Shown here in pieces: positions 35,301 through 46,247 of a DNA stretch of 64,000 bases; the first letter of the stretch is position 1; every line of letters begins with the position of its first letter. The DNA is taken from positions 15,004,001 to 15,068,000 of the forward strand of contig JAPYXD010000704.1 of assembly GCA_030998225.1 (NCBI GenBank). Reading direction: 5' to 3'. The position numbers were made by a program, and so were the translations under genes. The stretch comes from Diplolepis rosae (Eukaryota > Arthropoda > Insecta > Hymenoptera > Diplolepididae). A model generated the notes under the pieces. It saw only the letters and a list, made by a program, of their open reading frames with translations, searched no databases and was not told the DNA's origin.

Positions 35301-36984
35301 CCATTTATAGTAAATTCACACTAATTTTGTAGTTAGAAATAGTACACACCCTGCTGGAAGTAAAAAGATTAAAAAAGATAGGAACTGGGGGATTGGAAAA
35401 ATTAGAATATTTGTATCTCTCCCAACTCATCTTTTTGCATCCCCAAAACTCTATCAATATCTATCTCCTCACTTATCCAGAGTGACCTGGAATATCTATC
35501 TTTCTATCCCTACGTCTAATAATATCTATCTTTTCCTATCCCGTAGTCTATCCGCCGACTGAAGTAGTATCTATCTTTTTCTCTATCTTTCGTGATCAAC
35601 CACTTGTATCTTTTTCTATCCCTCATTTATCTCCCCATAGTGCAAATTTTAATCTCTCTCTAAATCCCTCAGTATCTATTCTTACCACGAAATGAAGAGT
35701 GCAGTTCTAAAAAGTATTGTGTCCATTTTAGATAAGGGAAGACTATTACTTCATTGGCCATAAAATATAATCATCCTTATAAAAAAAGAATATAAAATAT
35801 CTTAGTAGTGGACTGATCTTCTTTTGTTGTAAGGGTAGATAATGAGGGATAGAAAGAGAGCTTAAAATTTGTAATAGGGAGAGATAGGCATCGACTAGAT
35901 TAGAATAAAGATAGAAAAAGATAGACGTTGATAGATGAAGGATAGAATGAGATAGGAAATGGGAGATTGAAGAAAATAGTCGTGAATTAAGATTAACAAA
36001 GAGATAGAAAAAGATTGACGTTGATAGACGTAGAATAGAATGAGATAGAAATGGGGAGATTGAAAAAGATAGACGTGCATTTAGATTGGAAAGAAGATAG
36101 AAAAAGATTAAGGTGGATTGATGAAGGATTGGATGAGATAGAGATCAAGTGATTAGAAAAGATAGCCATAGACCTAGATTGGCAAGAAGATAGAAAAAAA
36201 TCCACGTGAATAAATAAAGGATAGAATGAGATTGATAAGGGGAGATTAAAAAAGATGGACGTGAATTTATATTGAGAAAGAGATAGAAAAAGATTAAGCA
36301 TGATAGATAAAGGATTGGAATGGATAGAAAAGTAGTTATTAGAAAAGATAGATGTGAATTTATATTGAAAAAGAGATAGAAAAAGATAAAGAATGGTATA
36401 TTAAGGATTGTAATGGATAGAAAAGTAGTTTTTAGTAGAGATAGATGTGAATTTAGAATGAAAAAGAGATAGAAAAAGATCCACGTGAGTAGATAAAGGA
36501 TAGAATGAGATAGAAAAGGGGAGATTAAAAAAGATAGACGTGAATTTAGATTGACTAAGATAAAGAAAAAAAGATAGAATTCGATAAATTATCTCTATCT
36601 TTTTACTTCCAGCAGGGCACCATTATAGATAATAATATTTTTCATATATTTACTCAAATCTTGAAAAAATTCTGCTAAAAATAGAATCACACGACAACTA
36701 CCTTAACGAATCTATTGTTATGATTTAATTTGTGATAAAAAAACAATACAAAAAAAATTAAGTACAATACGCTTAGCATATTATACTGATTAAAAATGAC
36801 ATGCATTTCAGCTTTTGATTATTGTGATTGTTAGATTTTTTTTCTATTTTCAGATACTTTCTGTGCAAGTTTTCCAGGGATAACAGAAGCTGAGTTTGAA
36901 AATATTGCATCTGAGTGGTTTAGATTTGGAAAGCAAAGACTCATCAGAGAAGAAACAAAAATGAACAGATCCTATAACGTTTAG
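29362..36984 (+). CDS. Six-exon DUF4806 cassette (module B)
   Basis: Exons 29362-29451, 29535-29663, 29831-29887, 29999-30249, 34985-35144 and 36854-36984 join in frame to 272 residues. Entry is phase 1 (G-K-I-R-V-V) with no ATG. The N-terminal half is low-complexity and acidic (KVDGEDNEDSQ), followed by a Gln-rich run (QQLQPIQSLQPMQPQ). The C-terminal half has FAILPHYLPMNDIESINHFE, RRMLTQTGGRTVKDNIQRAL, KKLFTNACAMQCSWKGRK, NFKVSDLGFVQIMKDTF and FPGITEAEFENIASEW. This is the pattern of DUF4806, a domain of unknown function common in insects: LPL-x-FE, GG-x-V, LFTN, W-x-GRK and a final W-x-R helix. The 4.7-kb fourth intron is filled by a satellite-bearing transposon. The second DUF4806 cassette is at 56331. 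Confidence 0.72.
30303..33805. mobile_element. Satellite-bearing element with CCCTGCTGGAAG termini
   Basis: CCCTGCTGGAAGTAAA at the left and TTTACTTCCAGCAGGG at the right, flanked by AT on both sides (possible 2-bp target duplication). The interior from about 30400 to 33350 is a tandem satellite of about 93 bp containing TTCTATCCATTCCAATCCTT and TAAATTCACATCTATCTTTT. Because 93 is a multiple of three it produces two long open frames (30682-31950, 32414-33232) of repeating Phe/Leu/Ile/Ser residues; these are artefacts. It lies in intron 4 of the DUF4806 cassette. Confidence 0.85.
31931..32157 (-). mobile_element. Retroposon (SINE or LINE 3' end) inserted in the satellite
   Basis: On the minus strand this begins GGATGGGAGTCCCGGGCGAA, is GC-rich and ends in a run of about 20 A (T-run 31929-31946 on +). 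CCAATACTTACTT at its left and CCAATATTTACTT at its right look like a target-site duplication. It interrupts the 93-bp satellite. I do not recognise the family. Confidence 0.65.
34010..34202. repeat. Palindromic MITE with a GATGAG...GAAACGTC loop
   Basis: Arms of about 55 bases are near-perfect reverse complements: GTACGTTTGCATTGGCTTTA faces TAAAGCCAATGCAAACGTAC. The loop has CACTGATGAGGGCTTCGATC followed by AGAGCCGAAACGTC. A partial second copy is at about 35183-35232. Confidence 0.78.
34380..34900. repeat. Low-complexity and degenerate repeat block
   Basis: Recurring AATAAAATG, TGGATTTTT and CCCGCTAGAAAAAAAGTGG pieces, a run of about 16 C at 34607-34622, and a TATATTATA-rich tract near 34740-34830. 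No gene is seen. Confidence 0.5.
35349..36617. mobile_element. Second CCCTGCTGGAAG element, inverted relative to the first
   Basis: CCCTGCTGGAAGTAAAAAGA at the left faces TTTTTACTTCCAGCAGGG at the right, with CA on both sides. The sequence ACCACGAAATGAAGAGTGCA here is the complement of a segment near 33500 in the first copy, so the two are in opposite orientation. It has fewer satellite units, about 1.27 kb in all. It sits in intron 5 of the DUF4806 cassette. Minus-strand frames at 35895-36301 are satellite artefacts. Confidence 0.82.
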
Positions 36985-37450
36985 TAGAAGCAGAATAATT
37001 TAATTAGTCTTAATAAATATTTGCAGAGTTAGAAAATCAATTAATTGAATTATTTGATACTTTCAAGGTTTTAAGATCTTTTTTATATTTTTTATATTCT
37101 ATTTTTCAAATTTCACTTTTACAGTGAGCTATACAATTTTGTCTTCTTTAAATAAGAAGCTTTTAACCATTTATTTTTTCGGCATATTATGTTTATTCAT
37201 TTATTTTGGGGCTAGTAGTATTATATTTACTACGTAGAGAATATATTTCAGATGTTTGCAATTATATTATTAGTTTCCTATTATACTTAATTTGATTACT
37301 AATACACGATTTTACCTACACATATATTAATACATTTATCTACAATTTTATTAACTGTCATTTTCTAGAAACTTATATAAACATTGTGACTCAGAATTAT
37401 TTTCAGAAGAATCTTACGATTATTATACATTATTATACATCTATTGAAAT

Positions 37451-37645
37451 ATAATTGAGCCTCTGGATAGTATAAGGACATGTAAAATTATTTAGATGAT
37501 TTTGTATCACATTTTTTTCAAAAATAATATTAGGCTCAACATTTTTTATACGAATTAAAATTGTTGAAATTGTCAAGATTATGAATAGTTCAAGAATAGT
37601 CAAATAATTCTATATGCCTTTATAATATCCAGGGGCTCAATTATT
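37451..37645. repeat. Palindromic MITE
   Basis: AATTGAGCCTCTGGATAGTA at the left faces TAATATCCAGGGGCTCAATT at the right, with arms of about 43 bases. The rest of 36985-37920 is AT-rich with no gene. Confidence 0.7.
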
Positions 37646-37920
37646 ACAATACAACGAATTATATATTTGTCATTTTTTTGAAAATGTACGTAATTTTGTT
37701 TAATAATGTATATTCAAGTACCTGCATTAATAATCTTTTGTTATATTTGTCTACTGAAAATTCATACCCAATAAAGAATATTGGAAATTAAAATTGACAA
37801 CTTTTTAATTACATTTTCGCATCGACATTGTTGCATCTTTTTGTCGTTCAGAATAATTTTCTTTAAAATGCCTATCTTATGAAATTTCATATAACTAATT
37901 GAAAAAATTTCTTTTTCTAG

Positions 37921-38276
37921 GTGCAATGATTGGATTCGATATTTACAATGGAATGAACTTTATTGCCAACGACGAATTTTCAATGTTGTCTCATCAGGGT
38001 TCATCAACTGAGAAGGATACAAAAGTCAACAGCGGGTTTTCAATAAAATTCCCATGTCCAAAGTGTTCAAGTACTTTTAAACAGAAAGGAAGTTTAAATA
38101 GGCATTTGAAATTTGAATGTGGTTTTCCACCAAGATTCCAATGTCCTTATTGCGAGCATCGAACTAAGAAAACTTCTGGCGTTTATAATCATATCCGAAA
38201 AAAACATCGCAATAGTGATGTTTATATTATTGACATACAAGCTGATCCAAATAAAGGAAACATTCTTCGTCCATAA
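37921..38276 (+). CDS. lola: lola alternative C-terminal exon, two zinc fingers (cassette 10)
   Basis: Exon of 118 residues after TTCTTTTTCTAG (AG 37919-37920), phase 1, starting G-A-M-I-G. A lead of about 46 residues precedes finger 1 (C2HC): CPKCSSTFKQKGSLNRH, then KFECG. The FPPRFQCPYC linker leads to finger 2 (C2H2): CPYCEHRTKKTSGVYNH, then KKH. This CPYC-x-x-x-x-KKTS type is the class I most firmly associate with Drosophila Lola isoforms. Stop TAA 38274-38276. It is nearly duplicated at 38788 and related to 59537 and 62715. Confidence 0.88.
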
Positions 38277-38787
38277 ATTTAAATGCTTAAAGATCTTTTT
38301 GAAACTCTGTAAAAAATTATAAAAAATTATTTGCTTTAAATAAAATACTTAATACATTGAGAAATATGGGTTAACAAAAATTAAGTAGTTTTATTTTCAT
38401 TATTTGCATAGTTTAATTCTTTACAGATATAATAATTCTAGTTTCGTATTTTTGTGGATTAAATGTATGAAGTTACTGTATTTCTGTTAACTTTTTCTAA
38501 TTTTTTATCACAATTAACTAATTTGGTAATAATATCATTTATAAAATTCGTATTCGCTTAATGTTTTTTAATAACTAGAAACGCTTTCTGATTTATAGTT
38601 TTGAAATAATTGTGGTATTTTCCAGATGTTTTTACTCTTTATTTATAGTGTAATTGTCAAACTTCTTTATTTATTTTTTCTGTTTTTTCAGTAGAAGATA
38701 TTGTTATGTAAATATGTACATATTTTCTTCTAGTATTTCAAATCGTATGAAATTGTAGTACTGAAATGATTTTTTTTTCTTTTTTAG

Positions 38788-39158
38788 GTATGAACATCGA
38801 ATGTGCATCGAGCTTCCTTGATAAAATTGCTTTTGGTGAACAATCATCAATGATGTTACGTCACTATCCTTTAGCCAATTCCGATTCTATGAATGGCAAT
38901 GAACTTTTCAAAAAGTTTCCTTGTCCGAAATGTTCAAGTGCGTTTCGACAGAAGGGAAGTTTAACGAGACACATAAAATACGAATGTGACCAACCTCCAA
39001 AATTCAAATGTCCTTATTGCGATCATCGATTTAAAAAAACATCCAATGCCTATGAACATGTACGCAGAAAACATCCTGATTGTGATGTTTTTATCGAAAA
39101 TGATTCCAATCAAATAGTTGTACTTCGTCCAAACACCTGGAATTCGTTTAGCAAATAA
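38788..39158 (+). CDS. lola: lola alternative C-terminal exon, two zinc fingers (cassette 11)
   Basis: Exon of 123 residues after TTCTTTTTTAG (AG 38786-38787), phase 1, starting G-M-N-I-E. Finger 1 (C2HC): CPKCSSAFRQKGSLTRH, then KYECD. Finger 2 (C2H2): CPYCDHRFKKTSNAYEH, then RKH. The lead and the tail (an ending in VVLRP close to NILRP) also match cassette 10, so the two are a tandem duplicate pair about 510 bases apart. Stop TAA 39156-39158. Confidence 0.88.
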
Positions 39159-39571
39159 TAATTCTCTCAACTCTTCATAAGACTTAACAAAATATCTTCC
39201 CTGAATTTTTTTGAACGAAACAGTAAATAAAATTGTATTTGTTGAGTCTATAAAAATAGACTAAAATAAAATGTATCAGAAAATGTTTTCTAAATTGATT
39301 TCTCGAAATAGAAATCAATGAAAATAAAGCAAATTTGTTAGTAATGATTCAGTAAGAAATGTTTATTATTAACAATCAGATTAATGTAATTAGCTATTGT
39401 AGTGATTTTGTCAATAAATTATTATCTGCTGAGAATTATTTGATTTATTTTCCATAAAAAAGTTAATGAATATAAATTAGTTCTCTTTTACTTGCTTTTT
39501 CTGAAAAAAAAAAAAAAAAATTTATTTTGATTATGATATTAATAACTATTATCTCATTTATTTTGTTTCAG

Positions 39572-39882
39572 AGGACTGCCCTTTCGTTTCTGGAATGGAT
39601 TCAGGATTCATCTGTAAGTACTGCGGAAAAATTTTCAGACGAAAAGGATTGCTGAACTTACATCAGAGAAAATATTGTTACTGGAATCCACAATCTGATA
39701 AATATGGAAAATTCAAATCTTTTACTTGTAATGTCTGCGGTGCAAGTTATTCCCATAAAACAAGTCTTGCTTTTCACACAAAGCACGATTGCGGAAGACT
39801 GCACAGTTGTGAAAAATGTGGAAAGACATTTTTGCAAAGTTTTGGACTGAGAAGACACGTCAATTCAAATTCTTGTACCTAA
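39572..39882 (+). CDS. lola: lola alternative C-terminal exon, three zinc fingers (cassette 12)
   Basis: Exon of 103 residues after TTTTGTTTCAG (AG 39570-39571), phase 1, starting E-D-C-P-F. Three C2HC-type fingers: CKYCGKIFRRKGLLNLH ending KYC, then after an NP-x-SDKYGKFKS linker CNVCGASYSHKTSLAFH ending HDC, then CEKCGKTFLQSFGLRRH ending SNSC. The CG-x-x-H-x-C spacing between fingers 2 and 3 is very short. This three-finger type recurs at 41378, 42058, 43711, 45193 and 54937. Stop TAA 39880-39882. Confidence 0.86.
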
Positions 39883-40297
39883 ACAAAGTATGTTGAAATT
39901 ATATTTTATTGTTCCAATTCATTTATAATAGTGAGTGATCCTTATAAGCTTCTCTTTATATAGATTTTTTTATTTATGACTATAAAAATATGTCATATGG
40001 TCATCGAAAATAGTTTTTTGTTTTTGAAAATAAATATAAAGCTTCTTGATGTATTTAATTGCAGGACTTTTCAAAATATTTTCTTAAGTGAGAGCATTAA
40101 AAAAAATATTTCTAAAATTTTTTGATGTAAAATTTTACATTTAGTTCTTGTTTACCTTGATTCAAAAATTACATGATAACTATAAATATATGTATTGCAA
40201 ATATAAGATAAAATTTTAAACCAAAATGGGACAGTTCTATTATTATTGTATCATTTAAAAATGATTAATGACATTTGTTTGATTTATTTCATTTCAG

Positions 40298-40691
40298 ATC
40301 AGAAAATGATGACAAGAAAACAATCAACGCTATCAATAAAAATAAAATTATTTGCAAATGGACAATTACTGGAAAAAGAATTTCAAACTATCCGCTGAAA
40401 GCATACCAGTTTCTTCACTATTGAGAATTTTTCACAGAAAAAGGAATTCAAATTCATCATGAAAAAAATCCATGTCTTAAAACCCCGAATTCTTTTATGA
40501 ATAGAAAATATCAAACCTATACTTGCGACTCGTGCAATGCAAAGGATTCTAACGAAAACAATCTTATGTTTCATAAAAGACACAAATGTGGAAAATTCAG
40601 ACTGTATTCAGTATTTGTTATTAGATTTATGATGGATCTTGCCATCGATAAAATTCACATCCATTTGTATAAATTATTTGAAAAAATGTAA
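40298..40691 (+). pseudogene. lola: Decayed three-finger lola cassette
   Basis: A normal-looking acceptor (TTTATTTCATTTCAG, AG 40296-40297) is followed by a frame that stops at about codon 34. Further on, from 40497, a frame reads YQTYTCDSCNAKDSNENN, then LMFHKRHKCGK, a recognisable finger 2 of the three-finger type. Finger 1 has lost its cysteines, and finger 3 is shifted out of frame (FRLYSVFVIRF). The remains sit between the intact cassettes 39572 and 41378. It appears to be a dead duplicate that keeps its acceptor. Confidence 0.7.
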
Positions 40692-41377
40692 ATCCAAGTA
40701 CATGATAAAATTTCACAAAAAATCAAATATTCTGATCGAATTTGAATGAAATATCAAATTTCGATAGTACATATTTGATTATATGCCTAAGTCATGATAT
40801 GATTTTCTATTTTCTGATTGAAAACTCATAACTTTGATTCCCATTTCAGTTTTTTCAAAAAATGCATGAAAACCCTAAAAAAATTTTTCATTGTGATAAA
40901 AAATCATGGGGGTGTCATTTTCGAATTCGTAAGGATAATAAGGAATTTGTAAGTAACATTTCATGATGTGTAATTTCATAACTTAGTATTTAAAATGATT
41001 CGTTTTATTATTTATATCAAACACCAAACCTTTTAATCAATAAAATATTAATAAATTCTATTTTAAATTTATTTCATCCTTATTACCTGATTGGTGTAAA
41101 ATTTGACTATCCTTCACCTTTTCTTGATGAATGAACATGTTTGAAATTTTTTTAGCGATAATGTTCTTATGGAAAAATCCCTTACAGGATCTTGTACAAT
41201 TCCAGGACTTAGATGTAGAATATGGTCAGAAGAAAAATAAACAGTACATGAGAATTTATTATATTTCTTATTAAAACAATATATTAATTCAATTTGTAAG
41301 AAACTCTTATAAATATAACAATAAGTATACATTAGTAAACTTCTAAATATACTAATCAGTCATTTATTTTGTTTCAG

Positions 41378-41772
41378 ACCATGGACACTCAGTATTCATG
41401 GACGTGCCAGCTCTAGATGTTGAAAATATCATGAAGCTTCCATTACTAGATTCAGTAGTTTTAGGAGATAGAATATACAAATGTGCTTACTGTCAAAAAC
41501 CATTTACCCAAAAACGGTATCAGACGCGTCATGAACTTCATCAGTGTCTTTCAAATCCAAAAAATAGCAAAGGAAACAAAGCTTATACTTGCGAAGTTTG
41601 CCAAGCCAGTTACTCGCTACGAAAGACTTTAAATTTTCACATAAAGCATGACTGTAGCAGAATTCACAAATGTCAACATTGTGGAATGACATTTCTTCAA
41701 TACAGTACTCTCACTACTCATTTCACGAGTGGATCATGCAAAATGTCAATGTATTATAATTCTACTGATTAA
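41378..41772 (+). CDS. lola: lola alternative C-terminal exon, three zinc fingers (cassette 13)
   Basis: Exon of 131 residues after ATTTTGTTTCAG (AG 41376-41377), phase 1, starting D-H-G-H-S. Fingers: CAYCQKPFTQKRYQTRH ending HQC; CEVCQASYSLRKTLNFH ending HDC; CQHCGMTFLQYSTLTTH ending SGSC. A lead of about 37 residues precedes them. The first-finger sequence FTQKRYQTRHE is almost repeated in the cassette at 45193. Stop TAA 41770-41772. Confidence 0.87.
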
Positions 41773-42057
41773 TGATCACATGTTAATTCAAATACATTAA
41801 TTTTTTAATTGTATCAATTATTAGATTAGTTACCAATATAAAAAAATCATTTATAATTTTTCCTAAGCTGTTTGCATTGTAGTTTTAGGTCTCTTATGTG
41901 GTTTTATTGTATTTTTTAAAACCTACAAGGCTGAAAAGTTCTCTATTTATTTCGTTTCGAATACAATAGACTTTGAAGCTAGGAAATAAAATTAAGATAA
42001 ATTAATCAATCTTTTTCTGAATAATCACTGATCAAAGTTTTTTTTATTGTGTTGCAG

Positions 42058-42482
42058 GCAATAATGGAAGGTCACTGTTAAAGAAAGTATCAATGTTAAA
42101 AGTGAAAAAAATTGAGAAACTCCAGTCACTAAACACAAAAGAGTCAAAATCCAAAGAATACAAATGTTCGTTCTGTAAAAAGCGTTTCATATATCATCGT
42201 TCTCAATTGTGCCATGAGGTAATGCGTTGTCCCTTGAATCCAGCTAGTGCCATTCGCAAACAACCTAAGTCCTTTACTTGTAAAATTTGCGGAGCAAATT
42301 ACAAATCAAAATACAGTTTGGCACACCACGATAAGTATGACTGCGGAAGAAAACATGAATGTTCTACATGCGGTCGTATATATACAGAAATTAGTAATCT
42401 GAAGAAACACTGGCGCAAATCATCTTGTGTCTATGTGAGAAAAACAATTGACCGCAATCATCACCCAACTGAACAGTTTTAA
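42058..42482 (+). CDS. lola: lola alternative C-terminal exon, three zinc fingers (cassette 14)
   Basis: Exon of 141 residues after TATTGTGTTGCAG (AG 42056-42057), phase 1, starting G-N-N-G-R. It has a basic lead (KVKKIEKLQ). Fingers: CSFCKKRFIYHRSQLCH ending MRC; CKICGANYKSKYSLAHH ending YDC; CSTCGRIYTEISNLKKH ending KSSC. A basic, His-rich tail follows. Stop TAA 42480-42482. Only about 285 bases separate it from cassette 13. Confidence 0.87.
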
Positions 42483-42884
42483 TTAAGATGTATGTATCAA
42501 TTATACGATTTTCAAATACTGCGATTTCTAATCCTAACATTATACACATGGTAATATTATTTTCTCTCAATTATTGTTTTATTATTAGATAAATTCGATC
42601 TCTTTTTCAACATAATGAAGCTGATTGGTAGCTTTTGCTGAATGATTTTTTCTTCATGCTGGATTAGATTTAGATTTCGTCAGTAAGAAGCTTTTTATAA
42701 GGTATACGGCTACGGAATAGAATTTTACAACTTTCGGAATTGGGTAGTGGTGCATTTATAATATTTTACCAATTTCATGATTTTAAAAAACTTCAGACCG
42801 TGCCAATATTTTTTTCAATTAATTATTCTATTGTATTTACAATTATAATTACCAATGAATTGGCCTGTTTGAAATTCCACAAAG

Positions 42885-43215
42885 AGCTGTGGATTGTTCG
42901 ATTTGATTCAGTGTTTTTGCAAATCGACGCAGCTGAGATCAAATCGAAACAAAATTCAAAAGCCTTTCAAATCGACTTTCAGCACGCTCAGTTTAATTTA
43001 AAAAAATCGAATCAAACTCGCCAGTTCAAAAGTCTTTCGAATCAACTTTTGGCACCTTTAGTCTTTTTAAAAAAATCGAAAAAAAGACTAATCTCGTCAA
43101 TAGAGCTGTGCATTGTTTGATTCAAATCGGTTTTCTTTTTTTAAACCAACGCAACTGAGAGCAAGTTGTAAAAAAATTCAATTCAAACTGAGCAATTCGG
43201 TTCGAATCAAGAAAA
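42885..43215. repeat. ATTGTTCGATTTGAAT-type repeat
   Basis: GAGCTGTGGATTGTTCGATT at 42885 and GAGCTGTGCATTGTTTGATT near 43100 begin two related units with many AAATCGAA runs. Same family as 28070-28390. The open frame at 42740-43120 lies across it and has no domain. The remaining bases to 43710 show nothing recognisable. Confidence 0.55.
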
Positions 43216-43710
43216 TCGAATTGAACTTGTGAAAAAAATCATTGTTTAAAAATGATAATACAGCAAAACGATATAGTTTTGAAGATTTTGTAAAAAACAA
43301 ACTTTTGTATTAAATTTAATAAATTCAAGAATACCACTAGATGATGTCTAGCTTTTAAGAGAATTACCCCTTCTATTTTATTCCTTGCTGATAATTTCAT
43401 TTATCCCCTTCATTGAAGGAAAATCATCTAGTTTGTCTTATTCTTAATTAAAACTGTGAATATATTCAAAGTCATTAGAGTTTTAAAAATTGACTTTTAT
43501 TTGAATGTAAGTATCAATGTTTTTATTCGATGTTACATCTTTATTTTTATTGTTGTAATATGTGGTTTTGATAGATATAAGCTTTGAATAATTAAGAAAA
43601 AGAGTTTCTTGATTTTTATGTTTGATTAATTCATTTAAATCACAATGCAATGTATTTCGTCATCATTTGTTATTATTAAATTAACAAGCGTATTATTTAT
43701 TTTGTTACAG

Positions 43711-44084
43711 ACAATGGATGCTTACTACCGGAAGAAAATTCTTTTTTACAAGTTAGGAATATTGGAAATCTTCAGTCAACGGTAATAGAAGAATCAGAAG
43801 TTGGCAATCATAAATGTCGTTACTGCATGAAGAGTTTTGGAATACATCGTTCCCAAACGCGGCATGAAAATTATCATTGTCTTCTTAACCCAAATATTGT
43901 AGAAAATAGAAAACGAAAATTGTTCACTTGCGAAGATTGTGGTTCTAGCTACACACATAAAAATTCCCTTGTGAATCATCAAAGACGCGATTGTGGAAGA
44001 AGTCACATTTGTACAAATTGTGGACACATATATTCGGAATTCAGTAGTCTTCGACGACATTTGCGTAAAGGCTCATGTATATAA
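43711..44084 (+). CDS. lola: lola alternative C-terminal exon, three zinc fingers (cassette 15)
   Basis: Exon of 124 residues after TTTTGTTACAG (AG 43709-43710), phase 1, starting D-N-G-C-L. A lead of about 40 residues precedes finger 1: CRYCMKSFGIHRSQTRH ending YHC; then CEDCGSSYTHKNSLVNH ending RDC; then CTNCGHIYSEFSSLRRH ending KGSC. The first ATG-like codon is inside finger 1, so an ATG-based frame would cut it; the acceptor start keeps all three. Stop TAA 44082-44084. A possible poly(A) signal is at about 44259. A decayed duplicate follows. Confidence 0.87.
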
Positions 44085-44422
44085 GATCTTGATATTAAAG
44101 ATATTTGAGAAATTTTATTCTTTATATGTTTGTTTTTTCCCTCATTGCGATTTGGATGAAAGTTTCCCTGGTTTTTAGCTTTTAGTTCAATTATAAATGT
44201 AGGATGTTATATATTACGTTATGCAAATTCCTCTTTACTTTTGTAATATGGGTTTGCAAATAAAGATCGTCTATTTAAAATTGACTGAATCCAAGATTTT
44301 ATTGAATTGCATTGTCTTACTTTCTTCCTGTCTTATTACATTTGTTAGTTTCAATCTGTTTGATAATAATGCTCAAATTTTCTTATTTGACTATTACTAA
44401 TCAAATCTGTTTTCGGTTTCAG

Positions 44423-44624
44423 ATGACGACTAATCACTAGTGATGAGAATATGTGAAAAATGATAATATTGTAGAATATAGAGAACAGCAGTTTTTTACT
44501 TGGGAAGTCTCTTTTGAATCATCACAGTTACGATTGTGGTAAAAATCACATCTGCAAGTGATGTCGAGAATATTTGAAATTTAGTATTCTTCGACTACAT
44601 TTGCATAAAGGGCCATGTTTGTAA
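44423..44624 (+). pseudogene. lola: Decayed tandem duplicate of the 43711 cassette
   Basis: The acceptor GGTTTCAG (AG 44421-44422) is intact, but stops and deletions break the frame from the start. Remnants include NHHSYDCGKNHIC, then EYLKF and LRLHLHKGPC, matching fingers 2 and 3 of the 43711 cassette. The downstream flank is also duplicated: AAATAAAGATCGTCTA after one and AAATAAAGATCATCGTCTA after the other. So the duplication included the exon and its 3' region. Confidence 0.75.
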
Positions 44625-44899
44625 TTCGTCCAAACGAAAAAAGTATTCAAAATCCAAAAAACTACCTGAAACAAGGGATAATATTTACTTTTTATTTACT
44701 TCTCTTTATGGATGTATTATTGTTTCTGTAAATAAAGATCATCGTCTACTTAAAGTTGCTTGAATCCAAAGTTATATTGAATTTTATTGTTTTGTTTCCT
44801 TCCTCTTTTGTTACCTCTTTTATCAACTTTTGTTAATAACTATTGCTCAGCTTTTCCCATTTAATTATAACTAATCAATGTTTTATTCATTTGTTGCAG

Positions 44900-45524
44900 A
44901 TGAGGGCCAGTCTGAACTACTAAGAGCACCATTTCTGAAAGTTACAAATATTTCAAGACTTCAAAGAGCGAAGTCTGCAGCATCAGAAGGTAGAATACAA
45001 AAATGTATATAATAAATACATATGACATCATTTTTGGTTTTTTAAAAAAGAAAATTAATGTCATAATGATAAGGACATTTATATTTTTGCTTAATATTTT
45101 CTTGCTATTATCATCTCATATTTCGATCTTTCAATTATCACTCATTCTCAAATTGATTGTTACTAATTATTGTTTCACTTATTTTGTTTCAGTTACACAA
45201 GAACTAGTGTCAGAATCAGAATACGTCGAAGAAAGATTATACAAATGTAGCTATTGTGACAAGAGATTCACACAGAAACGTTATAAAACACGTCATGAAT
45301 GGAATATATGTCCTGTGAATCCAGAAAACATCAGACAAATAAGATCTACTAGCCATACTTGCAAATCCTGTGGTGCAAGTTTTTCTCGTATTGCTAATCT
45401 TGCAGCACACTGTAAAGAAGATTGTGGAAATGTACATCAATGTCCTGGATGTGGAAAAACTTACTTAGAGATAGGGAACTTAAGGAGACATTTACGTAAT
45501 GGATCCTGTAAAGTGTTAAATTAA
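44900..45524 (+). CDS. lola: lola alternative C-terminus, two exons, three zinc fingers (cassette 16)
   Basis: Exon 1 is 44900-44989 (acceptor TTTGTTGCAG, phase-1 entry, D-E-G-Q-S-E), donor GTAGAA. Exon 2 is 45193-45524 (acceptor TTTTGTTTCAG), also entered in phase 1. Together they give 140 residues. Because both acceptors have the same phase, exon 2 could be used with or without exon 1. Fingers: CSYCDKRFTQKRYKTRH ending NIC; CKSCGASFSRIANLAAH ending EDC; CPGCGKTYLEIGNLRRH ending NGSC. Stop TAA 45522-45524. An ATG-initiated frame reaching back to 45003 only reads through the intron. Confidence 0.82.
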
Positions 45525-46247
45525 AAATACTCTAATATTGAGAAATTTTGAACAATTGGATGTAATAGATGTTTCCAAAGTCTCTTTATTTGCTAGCATA
45601 TTTTTTATAAATGGTTTTAGTTTCATTTTTATCACAAAGTTAGTTCGCAGTTGAATTATTAATTTAATTATCAATTATCTTGATAAAGTTTGCGATACGA
45701 AATATTTATGTGAGATTTAATTCAAGTAAAGACCAGATTTATGGTAACACATTTATTGAAGGCATTTTACTTTCAATTTAAATGGAAATATCTATTAAAT
45801 TATATGATTTATTTACTACTTAAATTTCTATCAAAAAATACTATTATTCAGTTTAATATTTGACATTATAGTGAAATTTACATTTCGAACAAATAAATAA
45901 TGTTTTTAAATCAATGAATTTCTGAAAATGTAAAAGGAATTTCACTTTTGTTCATAATAATTTCTATCAATTTATTTAATAAGAATACTATGTATCATTT
46001 ACTTGTGATTTAATAAAAACTTGTTTGTGACAAGCGAACCAAGAGTTTTACTTAATTACTTTTTTTTTAATCGGCCTTGTTTTAGATAGAAAATCTTAAA
46101 AATACAATTATTTAAACTTGTTTAGTAACCAACATTATTTCATGTTCTTTGCTGAATGAGTATTTATATCAAAATACTTTATTATTATTATATCTTCCGT
46201 CTTTATGTTAATTGATAATTATTAAAATTTTCTTTATTTTGTTTCAG
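45525..46247. other. Inter-cassette DNA, nothing recognised
   Basis: AT-rich, no domain-bearing frame and no clear repeat. Confidence 0.5.

Noticed and set aside
42740..43120. 126-residue open frame
   Set aside because: It spans a known repeat type (also at 28070) and shows no domain.
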